The position numbers and the translations under genes were made by a program. A DNA stretch of 64,000 bases from Prochlorococcus sp. AG-402-N23 (GTDB lineage: Bacteria > Cyanobacteriota > Cyanobacteriia > PCC-6307 > Cyanobiaceae): assembly GCA_003216355.1 (NCBI GenBank), contig QCIX01000003.1, positions 1-64,000 on the forward strand. Direction: 5' to 3'. Below are positions 53,120 through 64,000 of the stretch, piece by piece. Every line of letters begins with the position of its first letter. The first letter of the stretch is position 1. The notes below the pieces were generated by a model. It was not told the origin of the DNA and ran no database searches. It was given only the letters and a program-made list of their open reading frames with translations.

Positions 53120-54691
53120 ATGGAATTAACTCTATGGACATATGAAGGACCACCACATGTTGGTGCGATGAGAATTGCAGCTTCAATGAAAGATATACAT
53201 TATGTACTTCATGCACCTCAAGGAGATACATATGCAGATCTTCTTTTTACAATGATTGAGAGGAGGGGGGAAAGGCCTCCAGTGACTTATACAACTTTTC
53301 AGGCTAGAGACCTCGGAGGAGATACAGCTGAATTAGTTAAGAAAAATATTAAGGAAGCTGTAGATCGATTTAGACCAAAAACTCTTTTAGTTGGAGAAAG
53401 TTGTACAGCAGAACTTATCCAAGACCAACCTGGAGCTCTTGCAAAAGGTATGGGGTTTGATATGCCAATTGTTAATCTTGAATTACCTGCTTATAGCAAG
53501 AAAGAAAATTGGGGAGCTTCAGAAACTTTTTATCAATTAACAAGAACTCTTTTGAAAGAGAAAGTAAGTTCTTCAGAAAAAATAAGTCCTCTAAGGTGGA
53601 AAGAATTAGGTCGCAGACCAAAAGTCAATATACTGGGTCCTTCATTACTGGGATTTAGATGCAGGGATGATGTTATTGAAATCCAACGTATACTCTCAGA
53701 ACAAGGAATAGATACAAACGTTGTTGCTCCATTAGGCGCTAGTCCAGAAGATATTGAAAGATTAATTGATGCTGAAGTAAATATATGTCTTTATCAAGAA
53801 ATTGCAGAGGCATCATGTGAATGGCTTAGACGGAACTTTGGAATGGAATATACAAATACTATTCCAATTGGAATAAAAAATACAATTGAATTTATCAATG
53901 AAGTTCATAACAAGTTGGATCTCCCTTTGACTAATAAACAAGAACTAGAACACAAGTCAAAACTTCCATGGTATTCAAAATCAGTTGACTCTAATTACTT
54001 AACTGGTAAAAGGGTTTTTATTTTTGGTGATGGAACACATGCAATCGCGGCCGCAAAAATTGCCAAAGAGGAACTGGGTTTTGAAGTAGTTGGTCTTGGT
54101 ACATACAGTAGGGAAATGGCGAGGCAATTAAGAGCTACTGCAAAAGATCTAAATTTAGAAGCTCTGATAACCAACAATTATTTAGAAGTGGAAGATGCTA
54201 TGAAGAAAGCCGCCCCTGAACTAGTTTTAGGGACCCAAATGGAAAGGCATAGTGCAAAAAGGCTCGGCATTCCATGCTCTGTAATTAGTACTCCAATGCA
54301 TGTTCAAGATGTTCCTGCAAGATACAGCCCTCAAATGGGATGGGAAGGAGCAAATGTGATTTTTGATGACTGGGTGCATCCCTTAATGATGGGATTAGAA
54401 GAGCATCTTATCGATATGTTCAAACATGACTTTGAGTTTGTTGATGGTCATCAAAGCCATTTAGGACATACAGCTACAAACACAAAGGACTTTTTAAAGT
54501 CTGACGAAAAAAAAGAAAAAAATAGTAAAGAAGGAATTATCTGGACTGAATCTGGTAGAGCTGAATTAACAAAAGTTCCATTTTTTGTAAGAGGTAAAGT
54601 CAAAACAAATACTGAAAAATACGCAATCATGAGAGGAATTCCAGAGATAAGCGATGAAACTCTTTACGATGCCAAAGCATATTTTAGTTAA
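53120..54691 (+). CDS. chlB: Light-independent protochlorophyllide reductase subunit B
   Basis: [49 protein letters not shown]. Confidence 0.98.
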   Translation: MELTLWTYEGPPHVGAMRIAASMKDIHYVLHAPQGDTYADLLFTMIERRGERPPVTYTTFQARDLGGDTAELVKKNIKEAVDRFRPKTLLVGESCTAELIQDQPGALAKGMGFDMPIVNLELPAYSKKENWGASETFYQLTRTLLKEKVSSSEKISPLRWKELGRRPKVNILGPSLLGFRCRDDVIEIQRILSEQGIDTNVVAPLGASPEDIERLIDAEVNICLYQEIAEASCEWLRRNFGMEYTNTIPIGIKNTIEFINEVHNKLDLPLTNKQELEHKSKLPWYSKSVDSNYLTGKRVFIFGDGTHAIAAAKIAKEELGFEVVGLGTYSREMARQLRATAKDLNLEALITNNYLEVEDAMKKAAPELVLGTQMERHSAKRLGIPCSVISTPMHVQDVPARYSPQMGWEGANVIFDDWVHPLMMGLEEHLIDMFKHDFEFVDGHQSHLGHTATNTKDFLKSDEKKEKNSKEGIIWTESGRAELTKVPFFVRGKVKTNTEKYAIMRGIPEISDETLYDAKAYFS

Positions 54692-54880
54692 TCTTTACTA
54701 ATAAACTATAATTGAGTCATGAGTATTTTCACTTATAATTTTGTAGATTTCATCCTAAAAATTCAGTTATAAGAACATATTCCCCACTTTTAATACAATT
54801 AAATACATATTTGTTTAGAAACATATTTCATGTGTATTTACGCTGCAAGAATATAAATAATAATGTGTTTTAAGCTTTAA

Positions 54881-55768
<888 letters not shown>

Positions 55769-55774
55769 TCTAAG

Positions 55775-56842
55775 TTAATCTAATCCAACCAATTGGCTTG
55801 TCAGATTATAAGTTTGTTGAGAAGTCTTCGTATCAATTATTCTTTTTGACAACTTTTGAGAAAATGCTTTTCTGCCAGTCTTTTGACGATTTCCCCAGCT
55901 CCAATGGACTGATGGTTTAGCAAATTCTTTATAAGTTGCCACTTGAGCGACCCTCTCTCCTGCCAATCTTTGTGACACATATCCTTTTGTTATAAATTTT
56001 TGAAATATCGGGAAAAGGAATCTAAATAACCAAGGTGTATCTCTAAAAAGTTTTGTATCAGCAACACATCCAGGATAAAGAGAATTTACAATAATCTTCT
56101 CAGCAGGATATCTTTTTGATAATTCCTGAACGGTCACCATGTTGCAAAGTTTACTATCCTTATAAGCCTTACCAGGTTTGAATTTCTTTCCATTCGCCAT
56201 ACTTATTGGAGATAAAAAACCATTTTTGAATCCGGATAAATCTCCTAAATCAGCTGGGGCAGGGATGGGGATCCTTCCTCCAAGTTCTGAATAATTAGCA
56301 GTAACAGTACCTAATACTGTAATTCTTGGTTTGAATGCAGTTGACTTGCCATTTAAAACAATTTCTCTTTCAGAAGATAAAATATTTTCTATAAGAAGGT
56401 TTATCATAAGAAAATGCCCAAAATGATTTACTGCCATAGAGTTTTCAAATCCCTGAGGAGACCTTTCAGGTCTCTTTAGTCTCGGTTTATAAACAGCTGC
56501 ATTACAAATAAGAGAATTTATAGGCTTTTTAAATCTTTCTAATATTTCATCGCAACCTTTTCTCACATCATCCAAATTAGAAAGATCTATTTCTATAAAA
56601 TGAATATTTTTAACTTCCTCTTTTGTTAAGGATTCCTGAGCTATTTTTATAGCTCTTTTATTTGATCGATTAACAGCTATAACCTCCCATCCAAATCTTA
56701 ATAGAGGTTTTAGAGTGTTTAATCCAACTCCTGAAGTTGTTCCTGTTATGAGGACTAAACCCTTAATGTTCTTTCTCACTAGCAAAAAAGTTAATAGAAA
56801 AATGAAAGTAGAATGATTCAAGATCATCCTTATCAACGCCAT
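55775..56842 (-). CDS. por: Light-dependent protochlorophyllide oxidoreductase (possible GTG start near 56779)
   Basis: VLITGTTSGVGLNTLKPLLRFGWEVIAVNR; YKDSKLCNMVTVQELSKRY. Confidence 0.95.
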   Translation of the reverse strand: MALIRMILNHSTFIFLLTFLLVRKNIKGLVLITGTTSGVGLNTLKPLLRFGWEVIAVNRSNKRAIKIAQESLTKEEVKNIHFIEIDLSNLDDVRKGCDEILERFKKPINSLICNAAVYKPRLKRPERSPQGFENSMAVNHFGHFLMINLLIENILSSEREIVLNGKSTAFKPRITVLGTVTANYSELGGRIPIPAPADLGDLSGFKNGFLSPISMANGKKFKPGKAYKDSKLCNMVTVQELSKRYPAEKIIVNSLYPGCVADTKLFRDTPWLFRFLFPIFQKFITKGYVSQRLAGERVAQVATYKEFAKPSVHWSWGNRQKTGRKAFSQKLSKRIIDTKTSQQTYNLTSQLVGLD

Positions 56843-57213
56843 ATTACTCTGATAATGTCCCTAGAAATTATTTGATCCTGATCCTTCATAAATCTTTGCT
56901 CACCTTCAGATGAGAATAAATCATCAAACTTATTTGTCAAAACATTAAATCTATATTTTTCGTATAAAAATGAGTCTTCAATTTCCCTTAATCTGGTCAA
57001 CCTTACTTTGGAACTATAGCCAAGTTTAATCAGGCTTATTATTGCTAAAAGTGAAAAGCTAATTTTTATAATTAAAAAAATCAATGATACAAAATTTTCC
57101 TGTTTCAGTTGTCTATTTATAAATACAGACCGAAAATATTTTTTGTGTAAAAAACTATTTTTATAAAAAGGTTTTGACAAATTAAGTACTTGATATTTTT
57201 CTGAAAAAATCAA
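56833..57213 (-). CDS. Single-TM hypothetical protein (FtsL/DivIC-like topology)
   Basis: One TM (FVSLIFLIIKISFSLLAIISLIKLG) followed by charged helix VRLTRLREIEDSFLYEKYRFNVLTNKFDDLF. Confidence 0.6.
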   Translation of the reverse strand: MIFSEKYQVLNLSKPFYKNSFLHKKYFRSVFINRQLKQENFVSLIFLIIKISFSLLAIISLIKLGYSSKVRLTRLREIEDSFLYEKYRFNVLTNKFDDLFSSEGEQRFMKDQDQIISRDIIRVIWR

Positions 57214-57265
57214 TTCAGTCTTACTTATATTATTACCTTATAATTTTTAAATTTTCTAATAGACT

Positions 57266-57370
57266 TTAGTTCCTACCTAAACTAATTCCAAGTCTTAGTG
57301 CTAAAACTCCTGCATGCATAACAACTATGAGGCTTAAAGCAATAAGATTAATTGTTTGAGTTGGCTCCAT
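57266..57370 (-). CDS. psaM: Photosystem I reaction center subunit XII
   Basis: 34 aa frame [34 protein letters not shown], below the ORF-track size cutoff. Confidence 0.93.
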   Translation of the reverse strand: MEPTQTINLIALSLIVVMHAGVLALRLGISLGRN

Positions 57371-57470
57371 GGTAAAAAATTATTTTCTATATTCTCCACC
57401 GAAAAGAGGAGATTTGAAACACTATTACAAAATGATGTTACGTAATTAACAAATTGAAAGAAAAAATTTA

Positions 57471-58199
57471 TTGAAAATTATCATAGATAAACCTACAAAA
57501 TTAATTTTGGGAATAGAAAATCAGGCTTTAATTTTTTCAACAAATAATTTACCTGGATTTGATCAAATGGCTTTAGATTTAAATTCTTTAGATCAGACAA
57601 TTTCGAACCCTGAAATAATTCTCACATTAAGGTTCTACTATTGGACTGGGGATTGGCTTTCAATTGGCTATCACCAAAAGGAAATTCCTCTTCATTGGGA
57701 AAATTTATTATCAAATGGGGAAATTAATATTGTTAGACGTCCCTCTGGAGGGGGTGCTGTATTGCATTCAGGAGGAATAACATATGCATTAACATTTAAA
57801 AAAAATTACTATAAAGTCTTAAATTATGAAATGGTTAATAATTGGTTAATTAAAAGTTTTAGAGAATTAGGTCTAAACTTACGATATGGTAATTTACGAA
57901 AATCAAGCATTAAAACAAATTGTTTTGGGACTTCATTAATTTCTGATTTAGTTGATCAGGATGGGTTTAAGAGAATAGGTAGTGCCCAATTTCGTAAAAA
58001 AGGTGCATTCCTTCAACATGGAGAGATTCAAACAAATCCTTCAAGAGATTTGTGGTTCAAATTATTCAAAGAAGAAGCTCCACCAAAGGTCAATTTAAAA
58101 CTAACAAATGATGAAATAGTTCAACATTTGAGAAATTCATTCCTGAAAAATAAATCAAATATAAATTTCAAAAATATTGATATAGATAGTAAAAAATAG
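57471..58199 (+). CDS. Lipoate-protein ligase A family protein
   Basis: NIVRRPSGGGAVLHSGGITYALTF; TTG start. Confidence 0.88.
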   Translation: MKIIIDKPTKLILGIENQALIFSTNNLPGFDQMALDLNSLDQTISNPEIILTLRFYYWTGDWLSIGYHQKEIPLHWENLLSNGEINIVRRPSGGGAVLHSGGITYALTFKKNYYKVLNYEMVNNWLIKSFRELGLNLRYGNLRKSSIKTNCFGTSLISDLVDQDGFKRIGSAQFRKKGAFLQHGEIQTNPSRDLWFKLFKEEAPPKVNLKLTNDEIVQHLRNSFLKNKSNINFKNIDIDSKK

Positions 58200-58221
58200 A
58201 AAATTTTAATGAGAAGAATTA

Positions 58222-59445
58222 TTAAAGATCTCCTTTCTGTTTCATTGAATTAATTATTCTTGGCAATTCAATTCCTAAGGGATAGTGATTTTTAAAGTTT
58301 AATTTGTTAACAATCTCTGAAGGCAAATTAAAACCTAATTTATTTAATACAAAGTTTCCAATTTTTGACCTATCAATTATCCCCAAAGGGATATCTGCAG
58401 CATTGAGAACCAATAAAAAACCTTCATTTGTGTCTTCAAGTATTTCTATAGTTCTCCATAATTTATCGTTATAAGATACACTTTCAAAACTATCGATTGG
58501 TTTCTTAAAATCTCCAACAAAGTTCCGTTCCCATTTTTTTAAGGAAACAGTTTTTAAAATATTCTCATCAACAAAACCGGTCCATCTACCATTATTAGTG
58601 ACAAAAAAATATTTATCCGATGCATCCTTTTTATTTTTTATTAATGTATTAAATTCTGAGAAAGTTGAATCGTATTCAATTTTCCTCAAAGGCTTTAATT
58701 TGATCTCAGAAACTTGACTAAATTTAAGTATGTTTTCAATTTTAAAAAATTGACTTTCAGATTTTGAAGAATTAACTCCAATCAAGCCCAAAAAAGAAAG
58801 AATAAAACCAAAGAAAAAGTTAAATCTAAACAAACAAACTATCCCAAAAAATAAAACAAAAAAAGATAATAATAAATTTACTTTATTGAGGAAATTTCTT
58901 CCTTTATTTTTACTACCTGAGAAATGCCAAATAATACTTTTTAATAAATTTCCCCCATCTAAAGAACCAATTGGAATCAAATTCAAGAAACCTAAGAATA
59001 AATTAAATATACCTACTCTAGAAATTACATTAACTGCTATTTGTTCTTGAGATGCACTGTTATTACTAATTAAAAGTAGAATAAATGCTGTAGCGAAACA
59101 TAAAAGAGGTCTAACAATTGCAATTTTTATATTACCTAAAGCAGTTTGACAATACTTATCTATTTGTAAAATTGCTCCCAGAAAATAAAAAGTAATTTTT
59201 TTTATTTTTACACCCTGATTAAGTGAAACAAAAGTATGAAAAACCTCATGAAAAATAATTGAAGATAATAAGAAAAAAGAAGTTAAAAATCCTATCAACC
59301 AAGATTCTCTAATATTATAAATATCACCTGAAGTTAAATTAACCTGATTACTTATGCTCCATGAGAATATAAAGAGAATAGCAAACCAATAAGGATGAAC
59401 TTTAAAGGGAATTCCCCATATTTTAAAAATTTGCCAACTTCTCAA
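58222..59445 (-). CDS. Site-2 protease family (M50) with CBS-like domains
   Basis: IIFHEVFHTFVSL zinc motif and NLIPIGSLDGGNLL. Confidence 0.87.
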   Translation of the reverse strand: MRSWQIFKIWGIPFKVHPYWFAILFIFSWSISNQVNLTSGDIYNIRESWLIGFLTSFFLLSSIIFHEVFHTFVSLNQGVKIKKITFYFLGAILQIDKYCQTALGNIKIAIVRPLLCFATAFILLLISNNSASQEQIAVNVISRVGIFNLFLGFLNLIPIGSLDGGNLLKSIIWHFSGSKNKGRNFLNKVNLLLSFFVLFFGIVCLFRFNFFFGFILSFLGLIGVNSSKSESQFFKIENILKFSQVSEIKLKPLRKIEYDSTFSEFNTLIKNKKDASDKYFFVTNNGRWTGFVDENILKTVSLKKWERNFVGDFKKPIDSFESVSYNDKLWRTIEILEDTNEGFLLVLNAADIPLGIIDRSKIGNFVLNKLGFNLPSEIVNKLNFKNHYPLGIELPRIINSMKQKGDL

Positions 59446-59500
59446 AAATAATCTCCGCTATATTTAGCAATAATATTAATTTTACATAAAGGCTAATTAA

Positions 59501-60157
59501 ATGCCCAAGAGTAATACTTTAATTAAAATTTGTGGCCTAACGTCAGAGGAACAAGCTCTCCAAGTCGCAAAATTAGGAGCGCATGCTATCGGCATTATTT
59601 CAGTGGAAGAGTCACCAAGATATATATCAGCTGAAATTAAGAAAAATATTTTTACAGCCTTAGAAAGGTTGTACCCAAAAATCGAAAGGGTATCGGTTGT
59701 ACAAAATTGTCCAATAGACTTAATTATTAAAAATTTCTTAGGAAACCCAAGTGAAACTATCATCCAATTACATGGAGATGAAGATATTGATTATTGCAAA
59801 AAAATAAGGGAAAAAATTCCCAATATTGGCCTATGGAAGGCTTTCAGAATAAAAACGGGAAAGGACATAGATAAAATAAAACCTTTTGAGGATTTTGTAG
59901 ATGCGATACTACTTGATTCTTGGAATAAAGAAACTTATGGAGGTTCAGGGAAAAAAATAAATTCTATTTTTTTAAAGAATTTGCAATTTAGCAAACCATG
60001 GTGGTTGGCAGGTGGAATATCAATTGAATGGATTGATGAAATCCTCACTGAATTCAAGCCAGATGGATTAGATATTTCAAGTAGTATTGAAATATCTCCG
60101 GGTTTAAAGGATATTAAAAAAACAGAGGATCTCTTTAAGTTTTTAAAAAGAAATTAG
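59501..60157 (+). CDS. trpF: Phosphoribosylanthranilate isomerase
   Basis: IKICGLTSEEQALQVAKLGAHAIGIISVEESPRYIS; WWLAGGIS. Confidence 0.95.
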   Translation: MPKSNTLIKICGLTSEEQALQVAKLGAHAIGIISVEESPRYISAEIKKNIFTALERLYPKIERVSVVQNCPIDLIIKNFLGNPSETIIQLHGDEDIDYCKKIREKIPNIGLWKAFRIKTGKDIDKIKPFEDFVDAILLDSWNKETYGGSGKKINSIFLKNLQFSKPWWLAGGISIEWIDEILTEFKPDGLDISSSIEISPGLKDIKKTEDLFKFLKRN

Positions 60158-60891
60158 TAATTATTAGCGGACTGCTGTTTAACAAGCTCAAAAAATTCTT
60201 GTTTTAAACTTAAATCGTGTCTAAAATCACCTCTAACCACAGAATTAATCATACTTGTATTTGGTTCTTTGACTCCTCTCCACTTCATACAATAATGTTG
60301 AGCCTTTACAATAATGCCTAAACCTTTAGGTTCACACAGTTTTTCAATTTCATCTGCAAGGATCATCACAGCTTCTTCTTGAATATGAGGTCTTGAAAAA
60401 ACCCAATCAGCAACTCTCGCAAATTTTGAAAGTCCTATGACTTTATTTCCAGGTTTAATACCTATCCAACAGTCTCCTAGAATTGGAACTAAGTGATGTG
60501 AACAGGCAGATCTGACCGAAATTGGGCCAACTGTATAAATTTCATCAAGATTCTTATCATTAGGGAAACTTGTAACCTTAGGTTGTTCATGATATCTGCC
60601 TTTAAAAACTTCATTTAAATACATTTTTGAAACTCTTTCAGCAGTTTCTTGAGTATTATGATCATTCTCAACATCTATTACGAGGGACTTTAGTAAGTCT
60701 TTAACTCTTGAGGCTACTTCTTTTTCTAAAATTTCTAATTCACCAGGATTTATAAAATCAGAAATATTATCATTAGCACTAAATCTTGTCCCAGAATTCT
60801 TAATTCTGTCTCTTATAATTTCAGAAATTAGTTTATTAGTAATCTGGTCGTCAAAGTTTCTAATATTATCGTTGGGTAATGTAGAGGTCAT
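60154..60891 (-). CDS. folE: GTP cyclohydrolase I
   Basis: CSHHLVPILGDCWIGIKPGNKVIGLSKFARVADWVFSRPHIQE. Confidence 0.96.
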   Translation of the reverse strand: MTSTLPNDNIRNFDDQITNKLISEIIRDRIKNSGTRFSANDNISDFINPGELEILEKEVASRVKDLLKSLVIDVENDHNTQETAERVSKMYLNEVFKGRYHEQPKVTSFPNDKNLDEIYTVGPISVRSACSHHLVPILGDCWIGIKPGNKVIGLSKFARVADWVFSRPHIQEEAVMILADEIEKLCEPKGLGIIVKAQHYCMKWRGVKEPNTSMINSVVRGDFRHDLSLKQEFFELVKQQSANNY

Positions 60892-61044
60892 AAAATTCTT
60901 AACAGAAAATTGTATGCAACTTAATTAACTGTATCTTCCAAAAGCTTAATTACTCATATACTATATCACATTCTCTTGTTCAATCGGGTTCAAATAGCAC
61001 TAAAAAAAATCACTGTTTTTAGATTAGGCAGATAAGCAGAATGT

Positions 61045-61752
61045 TTAAAAGGCTCCACCAGAAGGCATCAAAGTCAAGTCTTCGATCAATTGTGATTCAG
61101 GTTTTTGAGCCATATAGAGAATAGTTTCTGATACCTCGTTTGAGGAGAGCATAGAAGTTCTATCAAAATCAGAATTGATTGATTCGGAGTCCCAAAGAGG
61201 AGTATTTACTGAACCAAGAGTTATTGTGCACGCTCTTATTGAATTTGATCTCTCCTCCTCCCTCAAGCATTTAGTAAACATAGCTAGTGCAGATTTTGAA
61301 ACACAATAAGCTCCCCATTGGGAGAATGCATTATAAGAGGCATGACTACTAACATTAATAACTAAACCACCATTTTTTCTCATTTGAGGAATTATTGAAC
61401 TGCAAATTTGAAAAACACTCGTGAGGTTTGTTTGAATAGTTTGTTCCCATTGACCTAATTCCATTTCAACTAAAGGGCCATTAAATGCGCAACCGGCATT
61501 ATTTATTAATACTGAAGGGCACCCATACTTATCAATTGCTTCTTTAACACAATGCTCTATTTCTAGAGAGTTAGATAAATCACATTTTACTAGGTTAATT
61601 TTTGATTTAGTGGTCAACAGTTCGCTCTTTAGTTTCTCCATTAGATCCATATTCCTGGAGAGTAAAATTAAATCCCAGCCAGCATTAGCAAAAGTAATTG
61701 CGGTAGATCTACCAATACCTTTCGTAGCACCCGTTATAAAAGCTAGTTTCAA
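61045..61752 (-). CDS. Short-chain dehydrogenase/reductase (TTG start proposed)
   Basis: AFITGATKGIGRSTAITFANAGW; INNAG; YCVSKSALAMF. Confidence 0.9.
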   Translation of the reverse strand: MKLAFITGATKGIGRSTAITFANAGWDLILLSRNMDLMEKLKSELLTTKSKINLVKCDLSNSLEIEHCVKEAIDKYGCPSVLINNAGCAFNGPLVEMELGQWEQTIQTNLTSVFQICSSIIPQMRKNGGLVINVSSHASYNAFSQWGAYCVSKSALAMFTKCLREEERSNSIRACTITLGSVNTPLWDSESINSDFDRTSMLSSNEVSETILYMAQKPESQLIEDLTLMPSGGAF

Positions 61753-61753
61753 T

Positions 61754-62761
61754 TTATTCAGTTTTTTGGGGGATTTCACTATAAATCTCTTCAATATTAT
61801 TCGCTTCGATAAATTTACCTAAAACCCTAAATTTTTTGTATCTTTCCTCAATTAATTCGTCTTCAGGCATTTGTAGTAAAGCATTAAGGTGTTTCTCAAT
61901 AGCCTCTTTTAGTGTGTTGCCAGCATCTAAAGGAGCCCAATTATTCCCACCAGAGGGTTCTGGTAATACCTCATCTATTATCCCTAATTTAAGTAAATCT
62001 TTACCTGTTATTTTAAGTGCTGATGCAGCTTCTGGTGCCTTCGCAGCATCTCTCCATAAAATTGATGCACATGCTTCCGGACTAGCAACTGTGTAAACAC
62101 TGTGTTCAAACATTAGTAACCTATCGGCAACACCTATTCCAAGTGCACCTCCTGAACCTCCTTCTCCAATTACAGTAGCGACAATTGGAACTTTCAATCC
62201 AAACATCTCTCGAAGGTTTCTTGCAATCGCCTCCCCTTGACCTTGTTCTTCAGCTTTTAAACCAGCATAAGCTCCAGGAGTATCAATAAATGTAAGAATT
62301 GGCAAAGAGAATCTATTGGCATGCTGCATTAATCTAAGAGCTTTTCTGTAACCTCCTGGTTTTGCCATCCCAAAGTTTCTTACTACATTTTCTTTTGTGT
62401 CCCTTCCTTTCTGATGCCCTAACATCAACACAGGTCTATTATTTATCGAACCTATCCCCCCAATTAGTGCCATATCATCGCCACCATTTCTGTCTCCATG
62501 TAATTCGATCCAGTCATCACAAAACATTTGAACAAAGTCCAAAGTACTTGGTCTTTGAGGATGTCTAGCTACCTGAATCTTTTGAGCAGGGGTGAGAGAT
62601 TTAAATATTTCTTCTCTTCTCCTAGCAGCTAAGGTTTCAAGCTGTAGAAGCTGTTGACTAACATCTACCTCTGAATCTCGAGCTAATTCTTTAATTTGCT
62701 CTATCTGCTTCTCAAGTTCAACAAGAGGCTTTTCAAAATCAAGAAGGTAACGTTTAGCCAT
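61754..62761 (-). CDS. accA: Acetyl-CoA carboxylase carboxyltransferase subunit alpha
   Basis: [61 protein letters not shown]. Confidence 0.98.
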   Translation of the reverse strand: MAKRYLLDFEKPLVELEKQIEQIKELARDSEVDVSQQLLQLETLAARRREEIFKSLTPAQKIQVARHPQRPSTLDFVQMFCDDWIELHGDRNGGDDMALIGGIGSINNRPVLMLGHQKGRDTKENVVRNFGMAKPGGYRKALRLMQHANRFSLPILTFIDTPGAYAGLKAEEQGQGEAIARNLREMFGLKVPIVATVIGEGGSGGALGIGVADRLLMFEHSVYTVASPEACASILWRDAAKAPEAASALKITGKDLLKLGIIDEVLPEPSGGNNWAPLDAGNTLKEAIEKHLNALLQMPEDELIEERYKKFRVLGKFIEANNIEEIYSEIPQKTE

Positions 62762-62764
62762 AAT

Positions 62765-63805
62765 TTAGACAGTTAATACTTTAGGCTGCTTATCAAGTCC
62801 AATGGCGGAAAAACCATGCTTTAAAGAAGCTGCTCCAATAAATTCCATCTTTTCAAGGGAAATGTTATTTCTTCCCCAACTAAAGTTTGTATGACACTTT
62901 TCAAATTCTAAAATCATAGCTTCTGCAAAACAAGCAAACATCTCTCGCTGAGGGTTTTGCATTTCTGCAAGTTCCATCATATTCCAACCAATATCATTGA
63001 AAAACTCTACTATACCTCCTTTTAAAACATGAATATTTTCACCCTGAAATTTCTCATCAAGATTTTTGGGGTATCCACCATCAATCATTAAACATGGTTT
63101 TTTTAAGTTATCAGTATCAATTTCAATAGTTTTAGGCATACTTGCAACCCATACAACAATATCCGCCTGAGGCAATGCCTCATCTAAACTTGTTATGGTG
63201 CCACCATCTAATTCTTTTTGTAACAGCGCTAGTGGTTCTTGTTGTCTTGCTACCATAAGAAGTTCTGAAATCCCAGTTTTATTGATAAGCCATCTACAAA
63301 CAGCACTACCAATATCACCTGTAGCACCTATTACAGCAACAGTTGCTTTTTTAAGGTCTATCCCAATACGAGGCGCATTTATTTCTAGTTGCTTACAAAT
63401 AACCCAGGCGGTATGAGTATTGCCAGTAGTAAACCTTTCCCACTCTAATGAAGTATTTCTAATTTGTTTATGTTGTAGAAGATTAAAATTCTCAAAAATA
63501 ATAGAAGTAAATCCTCCTAAAGCGGTAATCTTAATACCTTTTTTCTGAGCTAGTTCCATAGCATTTAGTACTTTTCTTCTAGCCGTTTTAAACCTAGAAA
63601 GCATTTCAGGAACAAAGCACGAATCTATATAAGAACCTTCAATAGATATTCCAGTAGCACTCTTAACTTCTACATTTTCAACAAGCTGAGGAGGAGCAGT
63701 ACACCAAACATCCAAGTCGCCATCTGCAATATGATCAAAGCCTAGCATCGAAGCTTTTCTTTTTGCATCTTCAAAACTAGTTGAGTGGCCTATTAACCCA
63801 AACAT
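62765..63805 (-). CDS. aar: Long-chain acyl-ACP reductase
   Basis: [58 protein letters not shown]. Confidence 0.96.
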   Translation of the reverse strand: MFGLIGHSTSFEDAKRKASMLGFDHIADGDLDVWCTAPPQLVENVEVKSATGISIEGSYIDSCFVPEMLSRFKTARRKVLNAMELAQKKGIKITALGGFTSIIFENFNLLQHKQIRNTSLEWERFTTGNTHTAWVICKQLEINAPRIGIDLKKATVAVIGATGDIGSAVCRWLINKTGISELLMVARQQEPLALLQKELDGGTITSLDEALPQADIVVWVASMPKTIEIDTDNLKKPCLMIDGGYPKNLDEKFQGENIHVLKGGIVEFFNDIGWNMMELAEMQNPQREMFACFAEAMILEFEKCHTNFSWGRNNISLEKMEFIGAASLKHGFSAIGLDKQPKVLTV

Positions 63806-63913
63806 TTAAAGTTTATAAATGGTTTCTATACGATCTTATGAACAATAGCACAGAGGTAACTACTTAAATAGGATTGATTAATTATTAAAATCCTTAATTA
63901 ATTGTAAATGTAA

Positions 63914-64000
63914 TTAGACGATAGCTGCCATAGCCATTCTTGCAATTTCTCTATTATCTAGACCTATTTCCATCAATGTATCTTGATAAGCAATCATAAA
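63914..64000 (-). CDS. ado: Aldehyde-deformylating oxygenase, C-terminal end only (gene continues beyond window)
   Basis: Reverse-strand frame MIAYQDTLMEIGLDNREIARMAMAAIV* immediately upstream of aar, matching the ADO C-terminus. Confidence 0.85.
   Translation of the reverse strand, partial: FMIAYQDTLMEIGLDNREIARMAMAAIV

Overview
This 64 kb window looks like a chromosomal core region of a high-light-type Prochlorococcus: AT-rich, very compact, mostly single-copy housekeeping genes. I saw no mobile elements, CRISPR arrays or rRNA. Recognisable blocks are: thrS-glk-thrB-ndhD; folB/proA/TamB-like; glgB-hemE; petE-clpB2; a group 2 sigma factor; cyAbrB; trpA-DUF3007-ndhL and tRNA-Leu(UAA); gor next to a GST-like gene; dnaA; a TIGR04282/TIGR04283-like glycosyltransferase pair; hisG. 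The largest block is a complete alpha-carboxysome locus (csoS1-rbcL-rbcS-csoS2-csoSCA-csoS4A-csoS4B-acRAF-like, with rdgB and csoS1D nearby). It is followed by chlN-chlB-chlL plus por, psaM (missing from the ORF track), lplA, trpF, folE, and an alkane locus (SDR-accA-aar and the 3' end of ado). The most interesting signal is the roughly 330 bp non-coding region upstream of csoS1. It holds a GC-rich foldable element (49751-49805) with competing AGACAGG/CCTGTCT pairings. Its loop carries the 14-mer TGTGGAATGTTCAA, which recurs exactly in the csoS1 leader 18 nt before the start codon. A + strand transcript of the element would therefore be perfectly complementary to the csoS1 mRNA leader. The same region also has an ACTTAT/ATAAGT palindrome cluster. 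Dyad hairpins occupy each junction between csoS1, rbcL, rbcS and csoS2. All calls come from reading the sequence and from family knowledge; no searches were run.
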